Below are positions 18,931-28,672 of a stretch of 64,000 nt of DNA, in pieces. The position numbers and the translations under genes were made by a program. Positions within the stretch are counted from its first letter, which is position 1. Each line of letters begins with the position of its first letter. Under the pieces are notes generated by a model that was given only the letters and a program-made list of their open reading frames with translations, searched no databases and was not told the origin of the DNA. This DNA is from Shewanella avicenniae (lineage in GTDB: Bacteria; Pseudomonadota; Gammaproteobacteria; Enterobacterales; Shewanellaceae), in assembly GCF_017354945.1 (NCBI RefSeq), contig NZ_CP071503.1:1612001-1676000 (forward strand), read 5' to 3'.

Positions 18931-19353
18931 ATGGATTTGAATTACGACGTTAACAACATCTTTGCTCGCATCCTTCGCGGCGAACTGCCCGCTATCAAAG
19001 TGTATGAAGACGAGTTTACTTTGGCGTTTATGGACATCATGCCGCAAATGCCCGGCCACTTGCTGGTGTTGCCCAAAGCGGAAGCGGTGACCTTGTATCA
19101 GCTGCCCGATGATTATGCGGTTGCGGTGTTAAGTACAATTAAAAAAGTGGGTAAAGCATTAGAACAAGCGATGGGCGTTGACGGCAGCAGTGTGTTTCAA
19201 CATAACGGCAGTTACGCTGGGCAAACAGTGCCGCATCTGCATTTTCATCTGGTGCCAGGGCCACTAAAAGCGTTAAAAGCGCACGCCAGTGATATGGCAC
19301 CAGCAGAAGATCTACAAGCGATTGCCGCGCGGATTCGGCAACACCTCGGCTAA
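18931..19353 (+). CDS. HIT family protein (nucleotide hydrolase or transferase)
   Basis: The histidine-triad motif HLHFHLVP near residue 100 marks this as a HIT protein, a group that hydrolyses or transfers nucleotidyl groups on phosphoramidates, AMP-lysine and Ap4A-like compounds. IFARILRGELPAIKVYED and FMDIMPQMPGHLLVLPK are standard family segments. It is 140 residues long. It diverges from yeaD, with a 143-base gap. Confidence 0.94.
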   Translation: MDLNYDVNNIFARILRGELPAIKVYEDEFTLAFMDIMPQMPGHLLVLPKAEAVTLYQLPDDYAVAVLSTIKKVGKALEQAMGVDGSSVFQHNGSYAGQTVPHLHFHLVPGPLKALKAHASDMAPAEDLQAIAARIRQHLG

Positions 19354-19475
19354 TGGCAAGCGCCTAAGTTTGAAAAATGCGATCTAGCACCTTTTGTAAC
19401 TAAGGATGGCTCTCGCTTTTGGCGGCCACTTTCTACAATGGCTGCATTAGCAATGACGAGATTAAGAGGGCGACC

Positions 19476-19727
19476 ATGACAGCCAAATTTACCTTAGAGC
19501 AATCACTTCGCGAGCATACCACCGCAGAACGTATCATCTGGTGTGCCGCTAACGAGCATTGTGATTATGTGGTGATGAAGGATGATGAAGAAGTGCACTT
19601 CACCCATTTTTCTGAGCCAGGTCGCCTGAAGTTGCTGCGTGCCGCCGCGCCGATTAACTCTGCCGAAGAGTTACAAGCCTTTGCCGAGCACGACTACGAG
19701 ACCCGCGTTCTTCCGTTATACTCCTAA
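19476..19727 (+). CDS. Small conserved-looking hypothetical protein
   Basis: An 83-residue soluble protein with no signal peptide and acidic character (WCAANEHCDYVVMKDDEEVHF in the middle). I do not recognise the family. ATG 19476 has AAGAGGG in front; an in-frame ATG at 19419 has no ribosome site. Codon use resembles its neighbours. It stands alone after the HIT gene. Confidence 0.65.
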   Translation: MTAKFTLEQSLREHTTAERIIWCAANEHCDYVVMKDDEEVHFTHFSEPGRLKLLRAAAPINSAEELQAFAEHDYETRVLPLYS

Positions 19728-20044
19728 CCTTTGTGACGCTTTGTATAAAGCGTTCAATTTTTGCTTTGCTTTAACCCATGGTCTATCTAGTGATAGTTAC
19801 AATGTTAAGTGTAAGCTGGTTGGAATACATTGAATTTATTTGAGATTACTGTTGGCTATTTTGACGCTGATAATTAGCACTATTCCATTCTCTTACCATA
19901 GATATAAGAGTAATAGCTCTAATTTTTCTTAGTCATAAATGTTCTGAGATTGGTGTTATCGGAGAACTAAACTTCTCTCGGGTAGTAAAATGGATTGCGT
20001 ATTGAGAGCAATTCATACACCTGGTAACACAAGGAAGAACAGTT
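19728..20044. other. Intergenic segment without recognisable gene
   Basis: About 320 bases, noticeably richer in A and T than the genes to its left. It holds no convincing reading frame or terminator. Composition stays low in GC through the next two genes, which suggests that an acquired segment starts here. Confidence 0.5.
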
Positions 20045-21181
20045 ATGAAAACATCAATTCTGGTTGGTCTATTAAGCTCTCTTATAGCTGCCAGTGCATG
20101 GGCAGTAGCTCCTGGAGAAAAAGCCAACGGTAGTACAACTATTTCGATATCAGACGCTCTCATGGGTACAAGTACGTGCCTAACATCAAGACCCCCTTAT
20201 CAATCAAACTCAGCAAGCGCCACGTCGCAGGGAGCTTTCGCTGATGCGATATCTGCTGCTAATTCCTACATGATGATGTCTTATGCTGGAGACGTGTACG
20301 TTGATCTAACTCGTCATGGAAAAAATGGAGCTGTTCAACAAGTTGCGTTAAATGCAGGAATGGGGTCAGGAACTATATTCGCTCAAGTTGTAAATGCTCA
20401 AACTAGTGTGTCCGCAGATAGCGAAGCTATCGCAAAAGAACAGATAGAGGTTAATGCAGATGCAATTGCTGGAGCGCTGAAGTCCTGGTTCTTGGGTATT
20501 AATCGGGGTATCAAGATCGGATCTTTAGATTATACCGTCATGGCGGGTGCTCATGCATCATTAGGTTCTGATGCAATCGCTAATGCCGCAGCTAAAAGTT
20601 CAGCTGAAGCAGAAGCAGAAGCTGAGGCAACGGGTGAAAGTCGTTCGTCATCAAGTGCTGACGGAAATATCAATTCATCAAATAGTTCGTCGTTTTATAT
20701 TCAAGGAGTAAATATTGAGCAGTTTAATGCGCATATGAACGCTGCTAGTGGAACAATTTTAAATGTACAGACTACCGCGTTGGCGCAAACGTATGCTAAC
20801 GCTTTGGCTACATCGTTAGTTTATTCATTAGCTCGAGCATCTGCGGAAGCGGAATATTTGGGAAAGTTAAGTTTTGAGTATGACTTGCCAATTATAGGTC
20901 AAGGACAACTCCCGATTATTTCTGATCCTTATTCTGCCTCTAAAGTTGCTATGGTTATCGCCGGTAATGTTCAAGAGATCTCCTCTTTTGCTGACGCGGC
21001 AGCTGCAGCATCAGCTTTTACTTTAACTGGATCTTCAATTGAAATGGAACTGTCAGTTCATTATGAAAATGTTCCAGGTACTGACGATATTCTTGAAATT
21101 TATAAGGTTGGGGATCTAACGCTAGATTGTAATCATGTTACAACGAACGCTGATGCTGGCGCGATGACCAACATGGAATAG
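20045..21181 (+). CDS. Exported Ala/Ser-rich protein of unknown function
   Basis: A clear signal peptide (MKTSILVGLLSSLIAASAWA) precedes 358 residues rich in Ala, Ser and Asn. A low-complexity stretch near residues 185-215 alternates SAEAEAEAEATGES with serine runs (RSSSS, NSSNSSS). The rest is regular enough to suggest a repetitive surface or secreted protein. Only two cysteines remain in the mature part (near residues 45 and 363), so one disulfide may link its ends. I recognise no family. AAGGAAG precedes the ATG. A lipoprotein gene follows 138 bases later. Confidence 0.7.
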   Translation: MKTSILVGLLSSLIAASAWAVAPGEKANGSTTISISDALMGTSTCLTSRPPYQSNSASATSQGAFADAISAANSYMMMSYAGDVYVDLTRHGKNGAVQQVALNAGMGSGTIFAQVVNAQTSVSADSEAIAKEQIEVNADAIAGALKSWFLGINRGIKIGSLDYTVMAGAHASLGSDAIANAAAKSSAEAEAEAEATGESRSSSSADGNINSSNSSSFYIQGVNIEQFNAHMNAASGTILNVQTTALAQTYANALATSLVYSLARASAEAEYLGKLSFEYDLPIIGQGQLPIISDPYSASKVAMVIAGNVQEISSFADAAAAASAFTLTGSSIEMELSVHYENVPGTDDILEIYKVGDLTLDCNHVTTNADAGAMTNME

Positions 21182-21319
21182 TGTTTTTGAAAATGTCCAC
21201 TCTCAACGCTTGTTGTGTTGTTTGGTTTTATTGGGAGTGGATAATTATCGAACGTTGCGAATGTGTTAACACTATACTAATTAGCACTAGGTGGGCGACT
21301 CAAATAGCAACATTAACCG

Positions 21320-22324
21320 ATGATGACAAACATGTTCGTCGTGAAAAAATGCTTAATAGTTTTGTTGAGCACCATGCTTCTCATCGGCTGTGCTGCCGAC
21401 TCCGTTTCTCCATTAAATCCAAGTGAATTTATTCCAGACAAATCCATTGGAATATTCGTGGGTGAAATGGATGAAGAAGCTGTCCATAAAGTGCTGGGCA
21501 CGCCACATCTTACTAATGCTTACTGGGGATTTGAGTTATTTATTGCGGAAATTGAGCAGACAGATGTTTTATATGCGCTGACGCCATGGCCTGTTCCAAT
21601 TGCTCATCTTACTGATAAGTTACAACGATATACTCTGGTGACGTACGATTCTCATCATAAAGTGAGTGACATCGCCACAGGTATTTTTCGACGGCCTGCA
21701 TCTTGGCGAAAAGTATCCCCCATCCAGCACAATTTTATGGCATTACATCTTCGCGCTGCGGAGTTAATGTTCTTTGTTGATCCCGAGGGAGAGCGGCAAG
21801 TAAATCTTCTTGCGACACCTCATCGACGTGATTCATATTTTAGCGCGGCTTCAGAGGGACGTTCTTGCTTGGTTGTGTTTGGATGTGGAAATGACGGCTG
21901 TGCGGATCAAGTTTCTGTGGATGCTAAGCCTGTTAGTAGACTTCCGTTACGCCAATCATTGGCCTACTGGTTCCAAGAAGGTGAGCGAGAGCGCTGGCTC
22001 GAAGACATTGAACCAACAGATGAAGCCGCCAAAAAGCCTTGGGTTGAATCATTAATAGCTATTCAACTAACTGATGGTGAACACCACTTTTATTTTTCTT
22101 CCAAATATCTTGGAGGACAGGGTGCTTTATCATTGAACTGCGCACAAGGTGAAATGATTTTCGTCACCATCCATGCGTCAAGTAACGAAAGCTTTTGGCG
22201 TCCAGAGTTAATTGATTGGCGTTTCGATATAACTAATACACTCCCTGAGCACTTCATGCGCAGGCCATTAGTGATGATGGATGATGGTAAATGGTATGTT
22301 TCTTTAAGTGTGGACAGCCAGTAG
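21320..22324 (+). CDS. Predicted lipoprotein of unknown function
   Basis: Lipobox LLIGC near residue 24 predicts a lipid-anchored protein of about 310 mature residues. An early segment, MDEEAVHKVLGTPHLTNAYWGFELF, is reminiscent of the short repeats in BamE/OmlA-like proteins (xEEVxxxLGTP), but the rest, including CLVVFGCGNDGCADQ, matches no family I know. It may start at the second or the fifth codon (both Met). It is followed by a strong terminator and may pair functionally with the Ala/Ser-rich protein upstream. Confidence 0.7.
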   Translation: MMTNMFVVKKCLIVLLSTMLLIGCAADSVSPLNPSEFIPDKSIGIFVGEMDEEAVHKVLGTPHLTNAYWGFELFIAEIEQTDVLYALTPWPVPIAHLTDKLQRYTLVTYDSHHKVSDIATGIFRRPASWRKVSPIQHNFMALHLRAAELMFFVDPEGERQVNLLATPHRRDSYFSAASEGRSCLVVFGCGNDGCADQVSVDAKPVSRLPLRQSLAYWFQEGERERWLEDIEPTDEAAKKPWVESLIAIQLTDGEHHFYFSSKYLGGQGALSLNCAQGEMIFVTIHASSNESFWRPELIDWRFDITNTLPEHFMRRPLVMMDDGKWYVSLSVDSQ

Positions 22325-22450
22325 GTTAAGTTAAATCGACACGATATGTGTTTTTATCCATTCAATCACAGCGTACTTTGACTCTTTCATCAATTATTGT
22401 GTGGTTTAATACGAGGAGCCGGAATCACGAATAATTGATGATTACGCCAG

Positions 22451-22497
22451 AAAAATGCCCTAGGTCAGCGTTTTACGCCAAGCTAGGGCATTTTTGT
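22451..22497. terminator. Bidirectional terminator between the lipoprotein gene and cpdB
   Basis: AAAAATGCCCTAG (22451-22463) and CTAGGGCATTTTT (22483-22495) pair perfectly over 13 bases and serve converging genes on both strands. Confidence 0.9.
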
Positions 22498-22522
22498 TTG
22501 AGCATGTGGCTTTGTTGCCGAT

Positions 22523-24556
22523 TTACTTACCGCTTATATCGATTCGATACTCCGCAAAACCGTTGTCATTGACGCTTAATTTTGTCATCGGCCGACGATG
22601 ATTTTTCTCAATAAACGCCGCGGCTTTGTCACTGTCTTGGGTTGAAAAACGAATATCTAACGCCACGGCGCTGTTAATGTCGGCAAAATCCCAGTTGTTA
22701 TCCGCTTGCGGGTTAACCTCACTCGAAAAGCCGCCTTTGCTATTCGGGTTCGACATCATGCTGATGTAATCCACCAAAGCTTTTCGGTTGGTATCTGGCA
22801 ATTCCATCACTACATGATCTGCGCCAGTGCCCGCAAATTTACCGCCAAAAGCACGATAGTTATTGGTGGCGACCACAAAGGTCATTTTTTCGAGCGATTT
22901 ACCGGTAATTAATGCGCCATCACCACTTTGATAACTGAGCTCAGTGATCCGCGAGGCCGTTGGATTAACGACGTTGCAGTCGCTATCGAACTTGCTCGGT
23001 TGAGTGACATCAATGCGATAGCTCACGCCATCAATCACATCAAAGTTATAGGTAGGATGGCTGAAGTTAATCAGTGGCTGCGGTGCGCTGCTGTTTGGGT
23101 CAATCTGATTGAATTGATTGGCCGAACATTCAAGCCAGTCTTTCAGCTCAGCGCCCGTCACCTTCACCGCCACCAAGGTATTGGGGTAGAGGTACAAATC
23201 CGCCGCGTTTTTAAAACTCAGTGGCCCACTGCTGACTTCAATATATTGACTGGCGTCGTTGGCGGAGGCTTGACGAGCACCGGCTTTAAACGGCGCTGCA
23301 GCAGACAGCACAGGCAAATCACGCAGTTCAGGTGGCAGCATCTGCGCCACTTTTACATGCTGCGCATCAGCCACAATCTGCACTGAAGGATCATCCTGTA
23401 CCTGCGCTAAAAAGCTGTACATATCGGCATTGGCGCGACCAATCGGGCGCGACATATAAGCGATGGTGCCTTGATGTTCTTGGGCTACTGCTTGATGGAT
23501 ATGTTCATCAGCTGCCACCAATGGCTGACGCGACTTTGCATCAAAAATTGGTACCGCTTGCGCGCGGGCATCGGTCACTTGCCACTGGCCATCGTTGAGG
23601 CTCAAGGTCAAATCCACTTGACCCATATTATCGCCCCAACGTCCCGGCATCACTGCAGCTACGCCGTTCATTAAACCCTTTTCAACGTCGGTATTGGGCA
23701 GACCTTGATAACGGTCTGAAGGAAAGATTGAGTGGCTATGGCCAAACATAATCGCGTTGATGCCCGCCACGCGGGTGAGGGCATACACTGCATTTTCAGC
23801 AGCTGGGTCGCCAGGGTTCTCACTTGAACCAATGCCCGAGTGCGGAATGGCGATAATGATGTCGGCACCTTTGGCTTTCATCTCTGGCACCAGTTTTTCA
23901 GCCGTTGCCAGAATGCTGTCAGCACGGACTTTGCCGCTCAGATTTTGCGAATCCCACAACATAATTTGCGGCGGTACGAAACCGATGTAGCCGATATTCA
24001 AGGTATGTTGCTGGCCTTGAGTATCCGTCACTTGGGTCGGTTTAATTAAGTACGGCGTAAACAGATGCTCGCCACGCTTTTTGCCGCCCCAACAATCATC
24101 GGCATCGCAATACACGTTCGCGTTGATATAAGGGAACTTTGCCCCCGCCAGCGATTGCTGCAGAAACTCAAGGCCATAGTTAAACTCGTGGTTGCCAATG
24201 TTACCCACCGCATAATCGAGGGTGTTCATTGCCTTGTAAGCAGGGTGAATTTCACCTTGGCTAATGCCGTGATGTGCCACATAGTCGCCCATTGGGCTAC
24301 CTTGCAGCAGGTCGCCGTTATCCACTAATACGCTATTGGTTGCGGTTGCTCGCGCAGCCTTGATCAAGCTTGCGGTGCGCGCCAAGCCAATGGTTGGGTC
24401 TTCTTTATCGGCGTAATAGTTGTAATCCATGATATTGGTGTGCAGATCGGAGGTTTCTAAAATCCGCAACTGCACTTCAGCAGCGTCTGCAGCGTTGATG
24501 GTGGCGCCAACGAAACTGGCGAGCAATGTCATGGCAAAAAAGCGGTTACGGGCCAT
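22523..24556 (-). CDS. cpdB: Bifunctional 2',3'-cyclic-nucleotide 2'-phosphodiesterase / 3'-nucleotidase
   Basis: A periplasmic enzyme that converts 2',3'-cyclic nucleotides to 3'-nucleotides and on to nucleosides. A signal peptide (MARNRFFAMTLLASFVGATINAADA) leads into a calcineurin-like metallophosphatase domain with ILETSDLHTNIMDY, VDNGDLLQGSPMGDY, IGNHEFNYG and IMFGHSHSIFP. The C-terminal 5'-nucleotidase domain contains TNNYRAFGG. At 677 residues it is near the family norm. It diverges from the M3 peptidase gene. Confidence 0.95.
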   Translation of the reverse strand: MARNRFFAMTLLASFVGATINAADAAEVQLRILETSDLHTNIMDYNYYADKEDPTIGLARTASLIKAARATATNSVLVDNGDLLQGSPMGDYVAHHGISQGEIHPAYKAMNTLDYAVGNIGNHEFNYGLEFLQQSLAGAKFPYINANVYCDADDCWGGKKRGEHLFTPYLIKPTQVTDTQGQQHTLNIGYIGFVPPQIMLWDSQNLSGKVRADSILATAEKLVPEMKAKGADIIIAIPHSGIGSSENPGDPAAENAVYALTRVAGINAIMFGHSHSIFPSDRYQGLPNTDVEKGLMNGVAAVMPGRWGDNMGQVDLTLSLNDGQWQVTDARAQAVPIFDAKSRQPLVAADEHIHQAVAQEHQGTIAYMSRPIGRANADMYSFLAQVQDDPSVQIVADAQHVKVAQMLPPELRDLPVLSAAAPFKAGARQASANDASQYIEVSSGPLSFKNAADLYLYPNTLVAVKVTGAELKDWLECSANQFNQIDPNSSAPQPLINFSHPTYNFDVIDGVSYRIDVTQPSKFDSDCNVVNPTASRITELSYQSGDGALITGKSLEKMTFVVATNNYRAFGGKFAGTGADHVVMELPDTNRKALVDYISMMSNPNSKGGFSSEVNPQADNNWDFADINSAVALDIRFSTQDSDKAAAFIEKNHRRPMTKLSVNDNGFAEYRIDISGK

Positions 24557-25042
24557 AAAGCACCTTAATAACGGTTATTCAAAATCCAATAGCCGCATAG
24601 TTTGCCGTGTGAAAGTTCATCTGTGAAATTAATTTGCTAAATCTACGCCGATTTAACGCTTAAAAAATGTAACAGATTGAGCGACTTTGGCGCTGAGATA
24701 GCCGGTTTAAGCGGCAATTATCACGTGGTCATTGGCCAATAATCGATGTTGGTTTTTGATGCGCCGCAGGCGGTTTACAGCGCAATGCCCAATAAATTCT
24801 TATCATCGTAAAAATTCAAGTTTATGAAATAAATCGATTTTTGTCACAAATTGGCAAAGCTGCGCGCTGAATCGGCTAATTCAAGCGCAAATGCAGAAAT
24901 TCTTACAACTCTGTCATTGTTTCAGCGGGGCAAAAATTGCTATGGTTGCTGCGGATTAAAATAGGATTACCGCCACCGCTGACCTCACTACTCAGCAAAA
25001 AAATAACGAAGCGGTAACCGCTATGACACAACTGGAGTCAAG
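24557..25042. other. Divergent intergenic region, no gene
   Basis: About 490 bases between cpdB and the M3 peptidase gene should hold both promoters. I see no reading frame, strong hairpin or recognisable operator. Confidence 0.5.
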
Positions 25043-27193
25043 ATGCGTAAAACTTTAATAGCGACTGCGATCGGTGCAACGCTGGTTTTAAGTGCTTGTG
25101 GTGAATCAAAAACCCCAAGCGCTGAAACTAAAGCACCAGAAACTCAAACCAAAGCGGCTGCGCCTGCCACTGCTGAAAACGTACTGCTGAGCAAAAGCCC
25201 ACTGGACTATGAAGCACCTCAGTACAACAAAATCCACGTTAGCGATTTCCTGCCAGCTTTTGATGCCGGTTTGAAACAGCACAACGAACAGATCCAAACC
25301 ATCATCAACAACAGCGAAGCGCCTAGCTTTGACAACACCATTGTGGCGATGGAAAAGAATGGCCAAATTCTGGATCGCACCGTCCGTGCCTTCTTCCAAT
25401 ATTCAGGTTTGTTGTCTAACGACGAAATCCAGAAGCTGGAAGCGGAAATCATGCCACGTCTGACCGAACATTCAGACAACATCTACATGGATCCTAAGCT
25501 GTTTGCGCGCGTTCAAGCGATTTACGACAACAAAGATCAACTGACGGATGTTGTTGACCAACGTTTGGTTGAAAACTACTACAACAACTTTGTCCGCGCC
25601 GGTGCGAAATTGTCTGAAGCAGACCAAGCCAAACTGCGTGAACTGAATGGTGAGCTGTCTAAGCTGTCTACTGAGTTTGGTCAGAACATTCTTAAGTCAT
25701 TTAAAGAAGACACCATTCTGGTGACTGACAAAGCGCAATTGGCTGGCCTGAACGACGATGAAATCGGCGCACTGGCTGATGCTGCGAAAAAAGCAGGTAA
25801 AGAAGGCTATTTGATCACTTTGGTGAACACCACTCGTCAACCTTTGCTGATGAGCTTGGATAACCGCGAACTGCGCCAAAAAATCTGGGAAACCTCAGCT
25901 AACCGCGCTAAAGACCTGAACGGTCCAATCGTTATCAAAGAAGCTGAACTGCGTGCCGACAAAGCCAAACTCTTGGGTTATGCCACTTGGGCTGACTACA
26001 AACTGGCTGACCAAATGGCCGGTAGCCCACAAGCAGTATTTGGCATTTTGGATGACCTCGCACCAAAAGCTGTTGAAAAAGCCAAAGTAGAAGCGGCTGA
26101 TATTCAAGCAGAAATCAAAGCCGCGGGTGGTGATTTCGAACTCCAACCTTGGGATTGGAACTACTACGCTGAGAAAGTGCGTAAAGCCAAGTACGACTTA
26201 GATGAAAGCCAAACCAAGCCTTACTTTGAGCTGGATACCGTAGTAAACGACGGCTTATTCTTCGCCATGAACAAGCTGTACGGCATCAGCTTTAAACCAC
26301 GTACCGACTTGCCAGTATGGGAAGAAAACGTCAAAGCGTGGGAAGTGTTGGATGCTGACGGTAGCACCATAGGTCTGTTCTATCTCGATCCATATGCCCG
26401 TACCGGCAAAAACGGTGGTGCATGGATGGATGAGATCGTGACTCAGAACTTCCTCAAAGGTCAAAAACCAGTGGTTTACAACGCGCTGAACATTCCAAAA
26501 CCAGCAGCGGGTCAACCAACACTGCTGACATTTGATGAAGTGTCGACCATGTTCCACGAATTTGGTCATGGCATTCACGGTCTGTTCTCTCAAGTGAAAT
26601 ACCCAAGCCTTGCTGGTACTTCTACTGCACGTGACTTTGTGGAATTCCCATCACAAGCGAACGAAGATTGGGCCATCGACCCAGCAGTATTGGCAAACTA
26701 CGCCAAGCATTACAAAACTGGTGAACCTATCCCTGCGGAACTGCTGAAGAAAATCCGCGCCGCAGCAAGCTTTAACCAAGGTTACAACACGGTTGAATAC
26801 TTAGGTGCTGCACTACTGGATATGGAATGGCACTCAATCAAGCCAGGCACTGAAATCAAAGACGCCCAAGCCTTTGAAGCCGAAGCATTGGCAAAACACG
26901 GTTTGGACTATGCGCCAATCATGCCGCGTTACCGTTCAACTTACTTCAGCCACGCGTTCTCAGGCGGTTATAACGCAGGTTACTACGCGTACCTGTGGAC
27001 TGAAGTGTTCGCCGCTGACTCATTTGCCCACATGACGGAAATGGGCGGCCTGAAACGTGAAAACGGCGACAAGTACCGTGCGACGGTATTGTCACAAGGT
27101 AACAGCCACGATTTGATGCAAGATTACATTAACTTCCGTGGTCATAAGCCAACCGTTGATGCACTGTTGAAACGTCGCGGCTTGGTTAACTAA
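25043..27193 (+). CDS. M3 family peptidyl-dipeptidase lipoprotein (Dcp-like)
   Basis: Lipobox LSAC (Cys19) predicts a lipoprotein that trims dipeptides from peptide C-termini at the envelope. The zinc site HEFGHGIHGLFSQ near residue 510 and the downstream Glu (near YLGAALLDMEWHS) are intact, as is the C-terminal RYRSTYFSHAFSGGYNAGYYAY segment typical of M3A enzymes. It is 716 residues long. A second, diverged M3 enzyme lies at 42.2-44.4 kb; that one has HEFGHALHHLL. GGAG precedes ATG 25043. Confidence 0.95.
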   Translation: MRKTLIATAIGATLVLSACGESKTPSAETKAPETQTKAAAPATAENVLLSKSPLDYEAPQYNKIHVSDFLPAFDAGLKQHNEQIQTIINNSEAPSFDNTIVAMEKNGQILDRTVRAFFQYSGLLSNDEIQKLEAEIMPRLTEHSDNIYMDPKLFARVQAIYDNKDQLTDVVDQRLVENYYNNFVRAGAKLSEADQAKLRELNGELSKLSTEFGQNILKSFKEDTILVTDKAQLAGLNDDEIGALADAAKKAGKEGYLITLVNTTRQPLLMSLDNRELRQKIWETSANRAKDLNGPIVIKEAELRADKAKLLGYATWADYKLADQMAGSPQAVFGILDDLAPKAVEKAKVEAADIQAEIKAAGGDFELQPWDWNYYAEKVRKAKYDLDESQTKPYFELDTVVNDGLFFAMNKLYGISFKPRTDLPVWEENVKAWEVLDADGSTIGLFYLDPYARTGKNGGAWMDEIVTQNFLKGQKPVVYNALNIPKPAAGQPTLLTFDEVSTMFHEFGHGIHGLFSQVKYPSLAGTSTARDFVEFPSQANEDWAIDPAVLANYAKHYKTGEPIPAELLKKIRAAASFNQGYNTVEYLGAALLDMEWHSIKPGTEIKDAQAFEAEALAKHGLDYAPIMPRYRSTYFSHAFSGGYNAGYYAYLWTEVFAADSFAHMTEMGGLKRENGDKYRATVLSQGNSHDLMQDYINFRGHKPTVDALLKRRGLVN

Positions 27194-27221
27194 TTCGCGT
27201 TAGTTCATTACGCTTTTTATG

Positions 27222-27252
27222 AAAAACACTCGCTTTGGGCGAGTGTTTTTTT
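27222..27252 (+). terminator. Terminator after the M3 peptidase gene
   Basis: AAAAACACTCGC and GCGAGTGTTTTT form a 12-base stem with a short TTTGG loop, followed by more T. Confidence 0.9.
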
Positions 27253-27362
27253 ATGTCTGAAATACCTGTGGGATTGGTATTTCAGACTGGGTTCGTTGGT
27301 GTTGCTGGTGGATTTGTTTTTGCCTATTGGCAAGGGCGTAGCTGGTTTGACGCGGTGCGCTA

Positions 27363-27495
27363 AATCACCTGCGGTGGGCAATGCACAGACAATTCAGTGA
27401 CACGCTGTGAACCCATCCGTGGGCGCTCGGCCTCGGCATCCATGCCTCGGACGGTCACTGACTTGTCTGTGCTGAGTAATCTCGGCGTTATCCTG
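27363..27495 (+). repeat. Structured repeat, left copy, flanking the Hachiman operon
   Basis: Arms GCACAGACAATTCAGTGAC (27383-27401) and GTCACTGACTTGTCTGTGC (27454-27472) pair at 18 of 19 positions. Inside lie small hairpins, one with CATCCATG at its tip. The first 45 bases match the minus strand of the segment ending at 31581 in 41 positions, and both copies end in ATCCTG. The two are therefore diverged copies of one element in inverted orientation. The right end reads GGCGTTATCC, like an integron attC simple site. The family is not one I can name. Confidence 0.7.
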
Positions 27496-27704
27496 CAGGT
27501 TACTGGTTGTTTGTGACGAAATGAAATGAAGAATGCCAGCCATGTTTCCTCATGTCGTTTTTCTGCGTCTGTACCGTAAAAGAGTCGTTTTTCGTTTTGG
27601 GCTCTAGTACAAAATTTTCTGATTTTACTATTGTGTTCAGAGAGATATGCGCTTAGATTAAATCGTATTTTGTATAAAAAAACGACATCGCTCGACGTGA
27701 AATT

Positions 27705-27719
27705 ACGACATCATGTCGT
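27705..27719. promoter_or_regulatory. ATGTCGT palindrome upstream of hamA
   Basis: ACGACAT, one base, then ATGTCGT form a 15-base palindrome about 60 bases before hamA. The same heptamer occurs as ATGTCGTTTTT at 27552-27562 and inverted as AAAAACGACAT at 27678-27688. Four copies in 170 bases suggest a repressor or activator site for the defence operon; no regulator gene is adjacent. Confidence 0.45.
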
Positions 27720-27781
27720 CTAATATAATGTTACATGCTTCCAACTTTAAATCCTCAGTTCTAATTAAATAAGTTTTGAAT

Positions 27782-28672
27782 ATGGATGAAGAAAAAATTA
27801 AAAGCCTATTGACCAATGTTGATTCCTTAATAAATCACACTTGTCATTTCTCGTTTGATTTAACCAAGCCAGAGGGCAAAACCCATAAAGGTGTGTGCGT
27901 AAACTATACAGATTTGCAAGAAAGAAGAAGTGATTTTCTACGGGAGTTGAAGAATACGGTATGTAGTTGGGTTTATGGTAAGGATAAGTATAATAATCTT
28001 TTTCGAAAAGAATTAGAGAAAAGAGGCTATGACTACCAAAATGCTTCATCTCATATAGATAGTTTGGCAAGAGACAAGTTCAGAAAGGGAATCCCACAAG
28101 GTCAATTTGGTGAATTATTGCTATTCAATTTTCTGCAATATTTTTTCAAAGCTCCTGCCTTATTGAGAAAGATGCCCTTGACTACTAGTAGAGGACACGA
28201 GCGTTTCGGTGCCGACGCAATTCACTACAGAAAAAGTGATACAGAAAACATTATTTATATTGGAGAATCCAAAGCATATAAATCCAATTATAAATTCAAG
28301 CAAGCTTTTACCGAATCTCTCAGCAGCATAATTGGCACTTATAACTCTTTACAAGAAGAGTTGTTGTTATATACATATGATGATTTTATTGATCCACAGC
28401 TACAAAATGTTGCCGAGAAACTTAAAGATGGCGAGTTAGAAGATGTAAGATATGAACTTGTCTGTCTAATATCATATAATGAATTAAAAAGCCCTCTTGC
28501 TGAATGTGAAAAAGAAATAAAGAAAAATTTAGAAGGCATAATTCTAGAAAAATTTTCATCATTAGATTCTGATGTAACAAAATATATAGATAGACCATTA
28601 ATCCAAAGGATTCACTACATAGTATTTCCTTTTTGGGATTTTGATGGGATGTTGGAAGGTTTTGACTCATGA
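27782..28672 (+). CDS. hamA: HamA-like nuclease-fold protein (DUF1837), Hachiman defence
   Basis: A soluble 296-residue protein without signal peptide. The central region fits DUF1837: a GQFGELLLFNFLQ helix, then GADAIHY and IYIGESKAYKS. Taken together the Glu (near residue 111), Asp (near 145) and ESK (near 162-164) form a PD-(D/E)xK nuclease arrangement, as known for HamA of the Hachiman system. It overlaps the helicase gene by four bases (ATGA). The coding sequence is strongly AT-rich against its surroundings, which points to transfer. No clear ribosome site; TTG 27776 is an alternative start. The related AbpA of AbpAB cannot be excluded. Confidence 0.78.
   Translation: MDEEKIKSLLTNVDSLINHTCHFSFDLTKPEGKTHKGVCVNYTDLQERRSDFLRELKNTVCSWVYGKDKYNNLFRKELEKRGYDYQNASSHIDSLARDKFRKGIPQGQFGELLLFNFLQYFFKAPALLRKMPLTTSRGHERFGADAIHYRKSDTENIIYIGESKAYKSNYKFKQAFTESLSSIIGTYNSLQEELLLYTYDDFIDPQLQNVAEKLKDGELEDVRYELVCLISYNELKSPLAECEKEIKKNLEGIILEKFSSLDSDVTKYIDRPLIQRIHYIVFPFWDFDGMLEGFDS

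Noticed and set aside
21181..21426. An 81-codon frame after the Ala/Ser-rich protein
   Set aside because: It overlaps the signal-peptide region of the lipoprotein gene in another frame and lacks a start signal.
27363..27495. Treating the left structured repeat as a proper attC site
   Set aside because: Its right end (GGCGTTATCC) fits, but the left end lacks RYYYAAC and the partner copy reads GGTGCAATCC, so the match may be chance; kept as an unnamed repeat.
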